From: Polynucleobacter sp. AP-Titi-500A-B4
Lineage (GTDB): Bacteria > Pseudomonadota > Gammaproteobacteria > Burkholderiales > Burkholderiaceae
Direction: 5' to 3'
Assembly: GCF_018688095.1 (NCBI RefSeq)
Contig: NZ_CP061311.1
Span: 804,861 to 868,860, forward strand
Length of the DNA stretch: 64,000 bases
Positions 43,338 through 50,482 of this stretch are shown here, one piece after another (position 1 is the stretch's first letter; each line of letters opens with the position of its first letter). A program made the position numbers and the translations under genes. Below the pieces are notes generated by a model, which made no database searches, was not told the origin of the DNA, and saw only the letters and a list, made by a program, of their open reading frames with translations.

Positions 43338-44444
43338 TTAATTGCTGAAGCGCCTAGGATCGTTGATTGGGCGCAAGGGCATGATATGAATCTTGCCGCC
43401 ATCTATTTCAAGATGGGTAATTTTTCCTGCCTCTAGAGCTAAGCGCTTTACTTCAGCTGCAGACGCTTCCCAGGTAATCACATGCGCACCATCTGTGGTA
43501 CGAAGTTGAATCACGGCCATCTGCCCAAGGGTACTAATTTGCTCTACGGTTGACTCAATGCTCGCAACACTGCCCTCTGCATGCAGACTTAAACCTTCAG
43601 CTGGTATCACCCATGCAACAGGGGTGTCAGGTGGAATCTTGCCTTTATCCACTACTTCAAAGGTGCGCTGACTTCCATTCCAGCTTAGTTTGCCCGCGGT
43701 AAAGATCCCTTCAAACATATTGCTAATACCAACCAGCTCAGCGACCCGTGAGTTTCTAGGTCTATCGAATAGAACTTGAGGTGCCGCTGTTTGTAGCCCT
43801 ACGCCTCGATCAATCACGGTAATGCGGTCTGCCAATAAATCTGCTTCACGCAAATCATGGGTGACTAAAAGAATTGGAATGTTTAAATTTTTGCGAAGCT
43901 CGGCCAGTGTTCTGTAAAGACCTTGACGAGTAGGTGCGTCAATTGCAGAGAAGGGTTCATCTAACAATAATACTTTTGGCGATCGCGCTAACGCTCTAGC
44001 CAGAGCAACTCGTTGCTGCTGCCCACCCGATAGTTGATTTGGCATGCGGTTGGCCAATTCACCAATACCCATTCGATCTAACCATTCTTGTGCTTGAGCC
44101 TTACGATCAACAAGATTGGTGACCGAGTTGAACAGGGGAATACAAACATTATCTAAAGCTGTTAAGTGGGGAAATAGAGCGTATTGCTGAAATAAGAAGC
44201 CGCATGAACGATTGGCCTGACTAAGAGATGTAGAAACGCCATGAATATCATTGGCCTCAAACCATAACTCACCATCACATTCAATTTTTCCGCTATCCGC
44301 ATGATTGAGTCCAGCAATGGTGCGCAAAGCTGTTGTCTTGCCACTTCCTGAAGGGCCCACTAGGGCATGCAACTCACCGGGAATGCACTCAATGCTAAGT
44401 TGCAAAGGGTTAGGGTTAATCTGGGAGAGCTTAACTTTCAGCAT
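43338..44444 (-). CDS. modC: Molybdate ABC transporter ATP-binding protein
   Basis: A 368-residue ATPase of the molybdate importer. Walker A is GPSGSGKTTALR, the signature is LSGGQQQRVALARAL, and Walker B is VLLLDEPFSAIDA; the C-terminal third (about 275-365) is a TOBE/Mop-like domain, typical of ModC. The start at 44444 forms TAATG with the modB stop; an ATG 12 bases upstream is also possible. No modA (binding protein) is adjacent. The transporter stands next to SoxC, a molybdenum enzyme. Confidence 0.92.
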   Translation of the reverse strand: MLKVKLSQINPNPLQLSIECIPGELHALVGPSGSGKTTALRTIAGLNHADSGKIECDGELWFEANDIHGVSTSLSQANRSCGFLFQQYALFPHLTALDNVCIPLFNSVTNLVDRKAQAQEWLDRMGIGELANRMPNQLSGGQQQRVALARALARSPKVLLLDEPFSAIDAPTRQGLYRTLAELRKNLNIPILLVTHDLREADLLADRITVIDRGVGLQTAAPQVLFDRPRNSRVAELVGISNMFEGIFTAGKLSWNGSQRTFEVVDKGKIPPDTPVAWVIPAEGLSLHAEGSVASIESTVEQISTLGQMAVIQLRTTDGAHVITWEASAAEVKRLALEAGKITHLEIDGGKIHIMPLRPINDPRRFSN

Positions 44445-45097
44445 TAGCTTCCCCATCTTTTAGTTGCTGATGGTTGGCGACCAAATACGCCATAGGAAAT
44501 GGCAATAGCAATTAGCGAAGTAGCCAATAAGATTAATGACAGCGCACCAGCACCCGCAGTATCAAAGCTTTGTACTTTGTCATAGATTGCAATTGAAACA
44601 GTCTTAGTCTCTCCGGGGATGGCGCCACCAACCATGAGGATCACGCCAAATTCGCCAAGGGTATGGGCAAAGGTGAGAACTGCTGCGCTAGTAATGCCTC
44701 GCCAAGCTAAAGGAAGCTCAATCAAGCGAAAAATTTGCCATTGAGAAAGACCGCTCACTTGAGCCGCCTCTCTGATTTCCGGATTAATCGATTCGAAAGC
44801 ACGCTGGATTGGCTGAATAGCAAACGGTAAATTTACAATCAGGGAGGCTATCAGGATGCCGGTGAATGAAAATACGAGTGGAATGCCGAATATGGTCTTA
44901 CCACCCAGACCAACAAGAAGGTAGTAGCCCAATACGGTCGGCGGAAGTACCAGGGGAAGAGCTAATCCAGCCTCAATCCAAGACCTACTTTTACCCATCC
45001 TCTGCAGTGAGTGGGCCACCCAAACCCCAAACGGCAGGATCAGGACAAGAGTCCAAAAAGCCAGTTTGATTGAGAGAAGTAGTGCTTCCATATCCAT
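44444..45097 (-). CDS. modB: Molybdate ABC transporter permease
   Basis: A 217-residue inner-membrane permease with about five helices. LPLVLPPTVLGYYLLVGLG and the EAA loop EAAQVSGLSQWQIFRLIELP are typical of ModB, as is AHTLGEFGVILMVGG. It diverges from the soxR-like regulator across 101 bases that contain the 20-bp palindrome. It is translationally coupled with modC. A tungstate-selective role cannot be excluded. Confidence 0.93.
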   Translation of the reverse strand: MDMEALLLSIKLAFWTLVLILPFGVWVAHSLQRMGKSRSWIEAGLALPLVLPPTVLGYYLLVGLGGKTIFGIPLVFSFTGILIASLIVNLPFAIQPIQRAFESINPEIREAAQVSGLSQWQIFRLIELPLAWRGITSAAVLTFAHTLGEFGVILMVGGAIPGETKTVSIAIYDKVQSFDTAGAGALSLILLATSLIAIAISYGVFGRQPSATKRWGS

Positions 45098-45165
45098 AAA
45101 TTGATTGTATCGTCAGATTCCATCAGGGTATCTCTCTATATAAAGTTCTGATACATCAGCGTTAA

Positions 45166-45185
45166 ATATGCGTATATACGCATAT
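45166..45185. promoter_or_regulatory. Perfect 20-bp palindrome, probable operator of the ArsR-type sox regulator
   Basis: ATATGCGTAT (45166-45175) is followed directly by its exact reverse complement. It ends 13 bases before the regulator's ATG and contains TATATA (45173-45178), a possible -10. ArsR-type repressors usually bind palindromes over their own promoters. Because modBC diverges from the same gap, one site could control both sides. A second smaller repeat (CTGAT-AC-ATCAG) lies at 45149-45160. Confidence 0.62.
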
Positions 45186-45198
45186 ATCGATAGAGTAC

Positions 45199-45534
45199 AT
45201 GAAAGCTAGAGCTCAAAAAGCGACGAAAAATCTCACTCCCAAGCAAATGGAGAAGGTATTTTCAAAAGTGGCGGCATATTTCAATGTGCTATCCGAACCC
45301 TCGCGCCTAAGAATTATGTATGCAGTCTGCAGTGGAGAGAAGTCTGTTTCTGAGGTTGTTGAGCTTTGCGGTTCTAGCCAGGCCAATGTCTCAAGACATC
45401 TTTTGGCATTGCACAAAGCCGGAATACTGCTCAGACGCAAAGAGGGCGTCACTGTTTATTACGCGATTGCGGATAACGCTACTGTAGATATGTGCCAGTC
45501 GGTATGTGCCAAGATCGCCGAAGGCATTCATTAA
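45199..45534 (+). CDS. soxR: ArsR family regulator of the SoxR/SqrR/BigR type
   Basis: A 111-residue winged-helix repressor. The recognition region SSQANVSRHLLALHKAG and the wing RKEGVTVYYAI are typical of the ArsR family. Cysteines are at C44, C57, C99 and C103; C44 in the helix before the recognition helix and C99/C103 in the last helix are placed like the persulfide/disulfide-forming pair of SqrR and BigR. This suggests that it senses reactive sulfur and derepresses the sox genes. It is unrelated to the MerR-type redox SoxR of E. coli. It lies 20 bases upstream of soxC. Confidence 0.88.
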   Translation: MKARAQKATKNLTPKQMEKVFSKVAAYFNVLSEPSRLRIMYAVCSGEKSVSEVVELCGSSQANVSRHLLALHKAGILLRRKEGVTVYYAIADNATVDMCQSVCAKIAEGIH

Positions 45535-45554
45535 TTTTTTGAGATAAAGACTTT

Positions 45555-46955
45555 ATGACTAAGAAGCAAATTGAACTGAGTGCTCAGGATATATCTGCAG
45601 TTGAGAAGCCTACTAACAGAGCTCGTCTAGTGAAAGCCCCAGAGCATTTCGTTTCTCAAGAATTAATCGCCGATATCAATGCCAACGGATTAGATGAAAC
45701 GCGTCGCGGCTTCTTGCGTAAGGGTTTTTTATCGGCTATTGGTGGTGCGGCTGCTGGCTTGGCCGCTCCAATGGCTTTTGCAGCCGGTGAAGGTGACCCA
45801 GCAATTCTTGAGAAACAGGAGTGGCAAACTACATTGGGTAAAAACGTTGCCACCATGCCGTATGGTGTGCCATCAATCTATGAAGCCAATTTGATTCGTC
45901 GTGAATCTCCTGGTTTAACTCGTGTCTCAGCTGCTTCAGTTGCCTTCACACCATTGCAAGGTTTATTTGGAACGATTACTCCAAACGGTTTGCATTTCGA
46001 GCGTCACCACCAAGGTTGGTACAACCTCAACCCAGAGACCCATCGCTTGATGGTGAATGGCATGGTCAAGAATGCCCGTGTATTCACAATGAATGATTTG
46101 ATGAGATTGCCCTCAGTTTCTCGTACACACTTTATTGAGTGTGGTGCCAATACTGGATTGGAGTGGGGCAACGTTGCAGTTCCAACTGTGCAATATACCC
46201 ACGGCATGCTCTCTTGTTGCGAATTTACTGGCGTACCACTGAAGGTATTGCTAGATGAGTGCGGCGCCGATCTGAAAAAAGGTAAGTTCTTGCTTGCTGA
46301 AGGTGGTGATGGTTCTGGTATGACTCGTACGATCAATCTCGAGAGCTGTTTAGATGACACGATTGTTGCCTGGGCCATGAATGGCGAGATGTTGCGCCCT
46401 GAAAATGGCTTCCCATTGCGTCTTGTGGTGCCAGGTGTTCAAGGTGTTAGCTGGGTGAAGTGGTTGCGGCGTCTTGAGGTGGGGGATATGCCGTGGAACA
46501 CCAAGGATGAAGCGGTTCACTATATTGAATTAATGCCAGATGGTATGCATCGTCAATATGCTTCGATTCAAGAATGTAAATCGGTCATTACTACACCTTC
46601 TGGTGGGCAGCAGCTACTGGATAAAGGTTTCTACAACGTGAGCGGCATGGCATGGTCGGGTCGCGGCAAGATTAAACGGGTTGATGTCTCCTTTGATGGC
46701 GGCAATAACTGGCGGACTGCACGGCTTGAGACTCCAGTGCTGACGAAGTCTATTACCCGTTTTAATATTGATTGGGTATGGGACGGGTCACCAGCAATAT
46801 TGCAATCTAGAGCAGTAGATGACACTGGATACATTCAACCGTCAATTAAGATATTGCGAGATTTACGAGGTAACCGCTCGATTTATCACAACAATGCAAT
46901 TCAGTCCTGGAAATTAGATGCAAACGGTGAGGTGAGCAATGTGCAAGTTGGATAA
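45555..46955 (+). CDS. soxC: Sulfane dehydrogenase molybdopterin subunit SoxC
   Basis: A 466-residue periplasmic molybdoenzyme of the sulfite-oxidase family. With SoxD it oxidises the sulfane sulfur held on SoxY, releasing six electrons. A long Tat signal has the twin arginines R50-R51 (TRRGFLRKG) and a hydrophobic stretch to about residue 76. The Mo-ligand cysteine is in HFIECGANTG; the C-terminal dimerisation domain begins near residue 340. Its coding end overlaps soxD by 17 bases, so the partners are translationally coupled. Confidence 0.96.
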   Translation: MTKKQIELSAQDISAVEKPTNRARLVKAPEHFVSQELIADINANGLDETRRGFLRKGFLSAIGGAAAGLAAPMAFAAGEGDPAILEKQEWQTTLGKNVATMPYGVPSIYEANLIRRESPGLTRVSAASVAFTPLQGLFGTITPNGLHFERHHQGWYNLNPETHRLMVNGMVKNARVFTMNDLMRLPSVSRTHFIECGANTGLEWGNVAVPTVQYTHGMLSCCEFTGVPLKVLLDECGADLKKGKFLLAEGGDGSGMTRTINLESCLDDTIVAWAMNGEMLRPENGFPLRLVVPGVQGVSWVKWLRRLEVGDMPWNTKDEAVHYIELMPDGMHRQYASIQECKSVITTPSGGQQLLDKGFYNVSGMAWSGRGKIKRVDVSFDGGNNWRTARLETPVLTKSITRFNIDWVWDGSPAILQSRAVDDTGYIQPSIKILRDLRGNRSIYHNNAIQSWKLDANGEVSNVQVG

Positions 46956-48027
46956 ATTATTTGCTCGCCTAGCGCTTTTAGCCTTTGGGATATTTTCCGC
47001 CCATCTAGCGTTTGCACAAAGCACCCAGGGGTCTACTAAATTCCCAGGTATCGGCCGCAATGCCACACCTGCAGAGGTGATTGCTTGGGACATCGATGTA
47101 CGACCTGATTTCAAAGGCCTACCAAAAGGATCTGGCTCTGTTGCGCAAGGCCAAGTAATCTGGGAATCTAAATGCGCTAGTTGTCACGGTGTCTTTGGTG
47201 AATCGAATGAGATATTTACTCCGATCGCTGGGGGAACAACTACTGATGACGTAAAGACCGGAAGAGTTGCTTCTTTGGCGGATCGTAAGCAACCTCAACG
47301 CACTACCTTAATGAAGGTCCCTACAGTTTCTACTTTGTGGGACTACATCTATCGCGCTATGCCTTGGAACGCACCAAGATCATTAACGGCGGATGATACT
47401 TATGCTCTAGTCGCATTTATCTTAAGTTTGGGTGAAATCGTTCCAGATGATTTTGTCTTGAGTAATGCCAATATCGCAGAAGTGCAGAAGAAGATGCCTA
47501 ACCGCAATGGTATGACTCGCAACCATGGCTTCTGGAGCGTGAACGGCAAGCCAGACGTGAATGGTTCATCTTGCATGACTAATTGCGTGAAGTTTGTGCA
47601 GATTGGATCAACCCTCCCAGACTTCGCCAGAAATGCCCATGGCAATATTGCAGAGCAAAATCGCTTGTATGGACCATATCGCGGCTCAGATTCAACCAAG
47701 CCACCAATTGCTAAATTACCTGGATCATCTGGTGAAGGTCTGGCACATGCTGCTGATACCCATGCTGCTACTACAAAAGGCCCTGCAGCGCTGTTTAAGA
47801 ATGAAAACTGTTCAGCATGTCATGCACCGAATGCCAAATTGGTTGGGCCGTCTATTGCCGATATTGCAGCGAAATATAAGGGGCAGAGTGGGGCTCAAGA
47901 AAAGCTCATGGCTAAGGTCAAAAATGGGGGTTCAGGGGTTTGGGGGGCGATTCCGATGCCGCCACAGGCACAGCTATCTGATGAGGATAGAGCGACTCTA
48001 GTGCGTTGGGTATTAACGGGACAGTAG
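46939..48027 (+). CDS. soxD: Sulfane dehydrogenase diheme cytochrome c subunit SoxD
   Basis: A 362-residue periplasmic cytochrome, electron acceptor of SoxC. After a Sec signal peptide (1-26) come heme site 1 CASCH (79-83) and heme site 2 CSACH (291-295), the latter in a cytochrome c551-like domain with a probable Met ligand in AIPMPPQ. The region between includes SVSTLWDYIY- and MPWNAPRSLT-type text characteristic of SoxD. Two c-type hemes agree with known SoxD. SoxCD presence means that thiosulfate can be fully oxidised without stored sulfur globules. Confidence 0.94.
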   Translation: MCKLDKLFARLALLAFGIFSAHLAFAQSTQGSTKFPGIGRNATPAEVIAWDIDVRPDFKGLPKGSGSVAQGQVIWESKCASCHGVFGESNEIFTPIAGGTTTDDVKTGRVASLADRKQPQRTTLMKVPTVSTLWDYIYRAMPWNAPRSLTADDTYALVAFILSLGEIVPDDFVLSNANIAEVQKKMPNRNGMTRNHGFWSVNGKPDVNGSSCMTNCVKFVQIGSTLPDFARNAHGNIAEQNRLYGPYRGSDSTKPPIAKLPGSSGEGLAHAADTHAATTKGPAALFKNENCSACHAPNAKLVGPSIADIAAKYKGQSGAQEKLMAKVKNGGSGVWGAIPMPPQAQLSDEDRATLVRWVLTGQ

Positions 48028-48094
48028 ATTTACAGAAGGTTTTTTGAAATACCACTATATTTGATACTACGAGTAGATTATTAAAGGAGTTTTT

Positions 48095-48547
48095 ATGAAT
48101 CAGCAGCGACGCAGTTTATTGAAATATTCAGCCGTTTTTGGCTTGATGGCTTCTGCGGGTCTTATTAGCGTAGCCCAAGCACAAGAGTGGAATAAAGCCG
48201 CTTTTGAGGGGAAGAGCCTTGATGAAGTATTTAAAGTCTTGGGTGCGGGTAGCCCAGACAAATCTGGCGCCGTCACTTTGAACGCCCCAGATATTGCGGA
48301 AAATGGTGCGGTAGTTCCAGTTGGCATTGTCACAACTCTCAAAGCAGAGCAAATGGCAATCTTGGTTGAGAAAAACCCAAGTGCATTAGCAGCGCAATTC
48401 TTTATTCCAGCCGGCACTGAACCATTTGTTACTACGCGTATCAAGATGGGTCAAACCTCTAATGTCTATGCTTTAGTAAAAGCGGATGGCAAATGGAGCA
48501 TGGCTGTTAAAGAAGTGAAAGTGACTTTAGGTGGTTGCGGCGGTTAA
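48095..48547 (+). CDS. soxY: Sulfur-carrier protein SoxY
   Basis: A 150-residue periplasmic protein on which the thiosulfate sulfur is carried. The Tat-type leader MNQQRRSLLKYSAVFG has twin arginines at 5-6. The C-terminus is GGCGG, the swinging arm whose cysteine binds the sulfur substrate; it is intact. A clear AAAGGAG precedes the ATG. It is 57 bases upstream of soxZ; the 67-base gap after soxD is AT-rich, so an internal promoter is possible. Confidence 0.96.
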   Translation: MNQQRRSLLKYSAVFGLMASAGLISVAQAQEWNKAAFEGKSLDEVFKVLGAGSPDKSGAVTLNAPDIAENGAVVPVGIVTTLKAEQMAILVEKNPSALAAQFFIPAGTEPFVTTRIKMGQTSNVYALVKADGKWSMAVKEVKVTLGGCGG

Positions 48548-48603
48548 TAGCACGCAATCCCAATAAATACGATTAACGAATAACTAGATTAAAAGAGGAA
48601 AAC

Positions 48604-48912
48604 ATGGCTGATCCAATGCGCGTTAGAGCTGCTGAGAACGGTGGAATTGTGGATGTAAAAATTTTGATGAAACATGACATGGAATCAGGTCAGCGTAAAG
48701 ATGCTGCCGGTAAAACCATTCCAGCATGGTTCATCAGCACAATTAATGTCAAAGCCAATGGTAAAGATGTCTTGAATGGTCAGTTTGGTCCAGCGGTTTC
48801 TAAGGATCCATTTTTGAACTTCAAATACAAGGGCGCTAAAGGTGACAAGATTGTGGTGAGCTGGGTAGATAGTAAGGGCGACAAACGTACTGACGAAGCA
48901 ACAGCTTCTTAA
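48604..48912 (+). CDS. soxZ: Sulfur-carrier partner protein SoxZ
   Basis: A 102-residue protein with an immunoglobulin-like fold that forms the SoxYZ heterodimer. It has MRVRAAENGGIVDVKILMKHDMESG-type text (shortened) and lacks a signal peptide, as expected because it is co-exported with SoxY by the Tat system. A strong AAGAGGAAA precedes the ATG. Normal length. It lies between soxY and soxA. Confidence 0.96.
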   Translation: MADPMRVRAAENGGIVDVKILMKHDMESGQRKDAAGKTIPAWFISTINVKANGKDVLNGQFGPAVSKDPFLNFKYKGAKGDKIVVSWVDSKGDKRTDEATAS

Positions 48913-48956
48913 TGCGATTCATCTTCACCGTCTGAATGGTTTTGAAAGGGTAACAA

Positions 48957-49769
48957 ATGCAGCGTAAATTCACCTTAGGCTTAGCCTCAGGATTATTGGC
49001 AACGATGTTGTCAATTTCATCTTCGTCTTATGCGCAAAATGCAACAGACGATATTGCAAAATATCGCGAGATGATTGCAGACGGAAACCCTTCCGAACTT
49101 TATGAGGCTGCAGGTGAAGAGCTTTGGAAAAAGCCAGCTGGCCCCAAAAATGCTACTCTTGAAAAGTGTGATTTAGGTCTAGGACCTGGCGTTGTGAAGG
49201 GTGCGGCAGCGCAGTTGCCACGCTACTTTAAAGACACCAACAAGGTTCAAGATCTGGAGTCCCGTTTGATGACCTGTATGCAGAAGCTACAAGGTCGTGA
49301 CCCACAAGAAATGGTCGATGCACCATTTCAAAAAGGTCCAAAGAAAGATATGGAGGCGATTGTTGCTTATGTCGTGACTTTATCTAAGGGCGACAAGATT
49401 AAAGTGAGCACCAGTCATCCTAAAGAAAAAGAAATGTATGAGCTTGGTAAGCGTGCATTCTATTTCCAGGGTGGTCCAATGGATTTCTCCTGCGCCTCTT
49501 GTCACGGTGAAGATGGTAAGCGAATTCGCTTGCAAGATTTGCCTAACATCACGACTCAAAAGGGTGCAGCTATGGGTTGGGGTTATTGGCCAGCCTATCG
49601 CGTTTCCAGTGGACAGTTCTGGACAATGCAACAGCGTTTGAATGATTGCTATCGTCAGCAACGTTTCCCATTCCCAATTTATGGCTCTGATTTAACTGTA
49701 GCTTTGTCGATGTATATGGCAAAGAACGCCAATGGCGGCACAGTTGAAACCCCCGGTTTGAAGCGTTAA
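48957..49769 (+). CDS. soxA: Cytochrome c SoxA, single-heme type
   Basis: A 270-residue periplasmic cytochrome subunit of SoxAX, which joins thiosulfate to the SoxY cysteine. A Sec signal peptide (1-26) precedes a mature chain with one CxxCH (CASCH, 179-183) and the candidate cysteine-persulfide heme ligand C231 in RLNDCYRQQ. The N-terminal half has C71 and C107 but no second CxxCH, so the first heme of diheme SoxA is missing and probably replaced by a disulfide. This is a monoheme SoxA as in several beta- and alphaproteobacteria. It is 19 bases upstream of soxX. Confidence 0.93.
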   Translation: MQRKFTLGLASGLLATMLSISSSSYAQNATDDIAKYREMIADGNPSELYEAAGEELWKKPAGPKNATLEKCDLGLGPGVVKGAAAQLPRYFKDTNKVQDLESRLMTCMQKLQGRDPQEMVDAPFQKGPKKDMEAIVAYVVTLSKGDKIKVSTSHPKEKEMYELGKRAFYFQGGPMDFSCASCHGEDGKRIRLQDLPNITTQKGAAMGWGYWPAYRVSSGQFWTMQQRLNDCYRQQRFPFPIYGSDLTVALSMYMAKNANGGTVETPGLKR

Positions 49770-49788
49770 TGGATAAGAGACAGAGAAT

Positions 49789-50427
49789 ATGAAAATGATG
49801 AACATGAAATCCCTCTTAGCCACCACTGTATTTGCTTTGGCTGCTGTTGCTATTCAAGCTCCCGTAAATGCTCAACAAGCGAATGATCCTAAGTTCAACA
49901 AAATGATGAAGGATGGTTTTAGAGCTGAAGGTATCGCCGGTCTTGACCGTATTGATCAAGATGCAACGCAAAAGTTTTGTTCCGATCCCGTGTTTGCAAA
50001 TAGCAAGCAGGGTGAAAAGATGCGTGACAAGATTCAGAAAATGAATATGGACAGCATTAAGCAGCCTTCCGATGGCAAGTACATCGGCGATTGGAAGAAG
50101 GGTGAGGCGATTGCCCAAAGCGGTCGTGGCGCTACTTGGACTGATAAAGCAGATACCCCCGTTGGAGGCGGCTGCTACAACTGTCATCAGATTGATAAGA
50201 AAGAGATTTCTTATGGCACGATTGGGCCTACTTTGTGGAACTACGGCAAACTCCGTGGCTATTCTCCAGAGGTTGTGACTTATACCTGGAATCGTATTAA
50301 TAATTCCAAGGCTTATAACGCATGTAGTAATATGCCGCGTTTCGCCCACTTCAAGCTTTTAAATGAACAGCAGATTCAGGATGTGATGGCATTGCTGCTC
50401 GATCCTGCCTCTCCAGTAAATCAGTAA
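49789..50427 (+). CDS. soxX: Cytochrome c SoxX, long form
   Basis: A 212-residue periplasmic monoheme cytochrome, partner of SoxA. After a signal peptide (1-29) comes an N-terminal extension of about 65 residues with one cysteine (C64), then the class I domain with CYNCH (129-133) and YGTIGPTLWNYGKLRG. Many SoxX are shorter; the extension resembles the larger SoxX found with monoheme SoxA. Its stop is followed within 16 bases by an intrinsic terminator. Confidence 0.92.
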   Translation: MKMMNMKSLLATTVFALAAVAIQAPVNAQQANDPKFNKMMKDGFRAEGIAGLDRIDQDATQKFCSDPVFANSKQGEKMRDKIQKMNMDSIKQPSDGKYIGDWKKGEAIAQSGRGATWTDKADTPVGGGCYNCHQIDKKEISYGTIGPTLWNYGKLRGYSPEVVTYTWNRINNSKAYNACSNMPRFAHFKLLNEQQIQDVMALLLDPASPVNQ

Positions 50428-50442
50428 ATAAATACCAAAATA

Positions 50443-50468
50443 AAAAACAGGCCGACAGGCCTGTTTTT
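50443..50468 (+). terminator. Intrinsic terminator between soxX and soxB
   Basis: AAAAACAGGCC and GGCCTGTTTTT form a perfect 11-bp stem with a GACA loop, ending in five T. It lies between two same-strand genes and stops only 14 bases before the soxB ATG. The soxB ribosome site (AAGGGG, about 50471-50476) follows directly. It should reduce read-through, making soxB expression lower than that of the upstream genes unless soxB has another promoter. Confidence 0.85.
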
Positions 50469-50482
50469 GTAAGGGGAATCTT

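Noticed and set aside
45159..45191. Possible ModE (molybdate repressor) site between modB and the sox regulator
   Set aside because: One half (ATCGATATAT read towards modB) resembles the ModE half-site as I remember it, but the second half matches less well and the spacing is too long. The perfect palindrome for the ArsR-type regulator is the simpler explanation.
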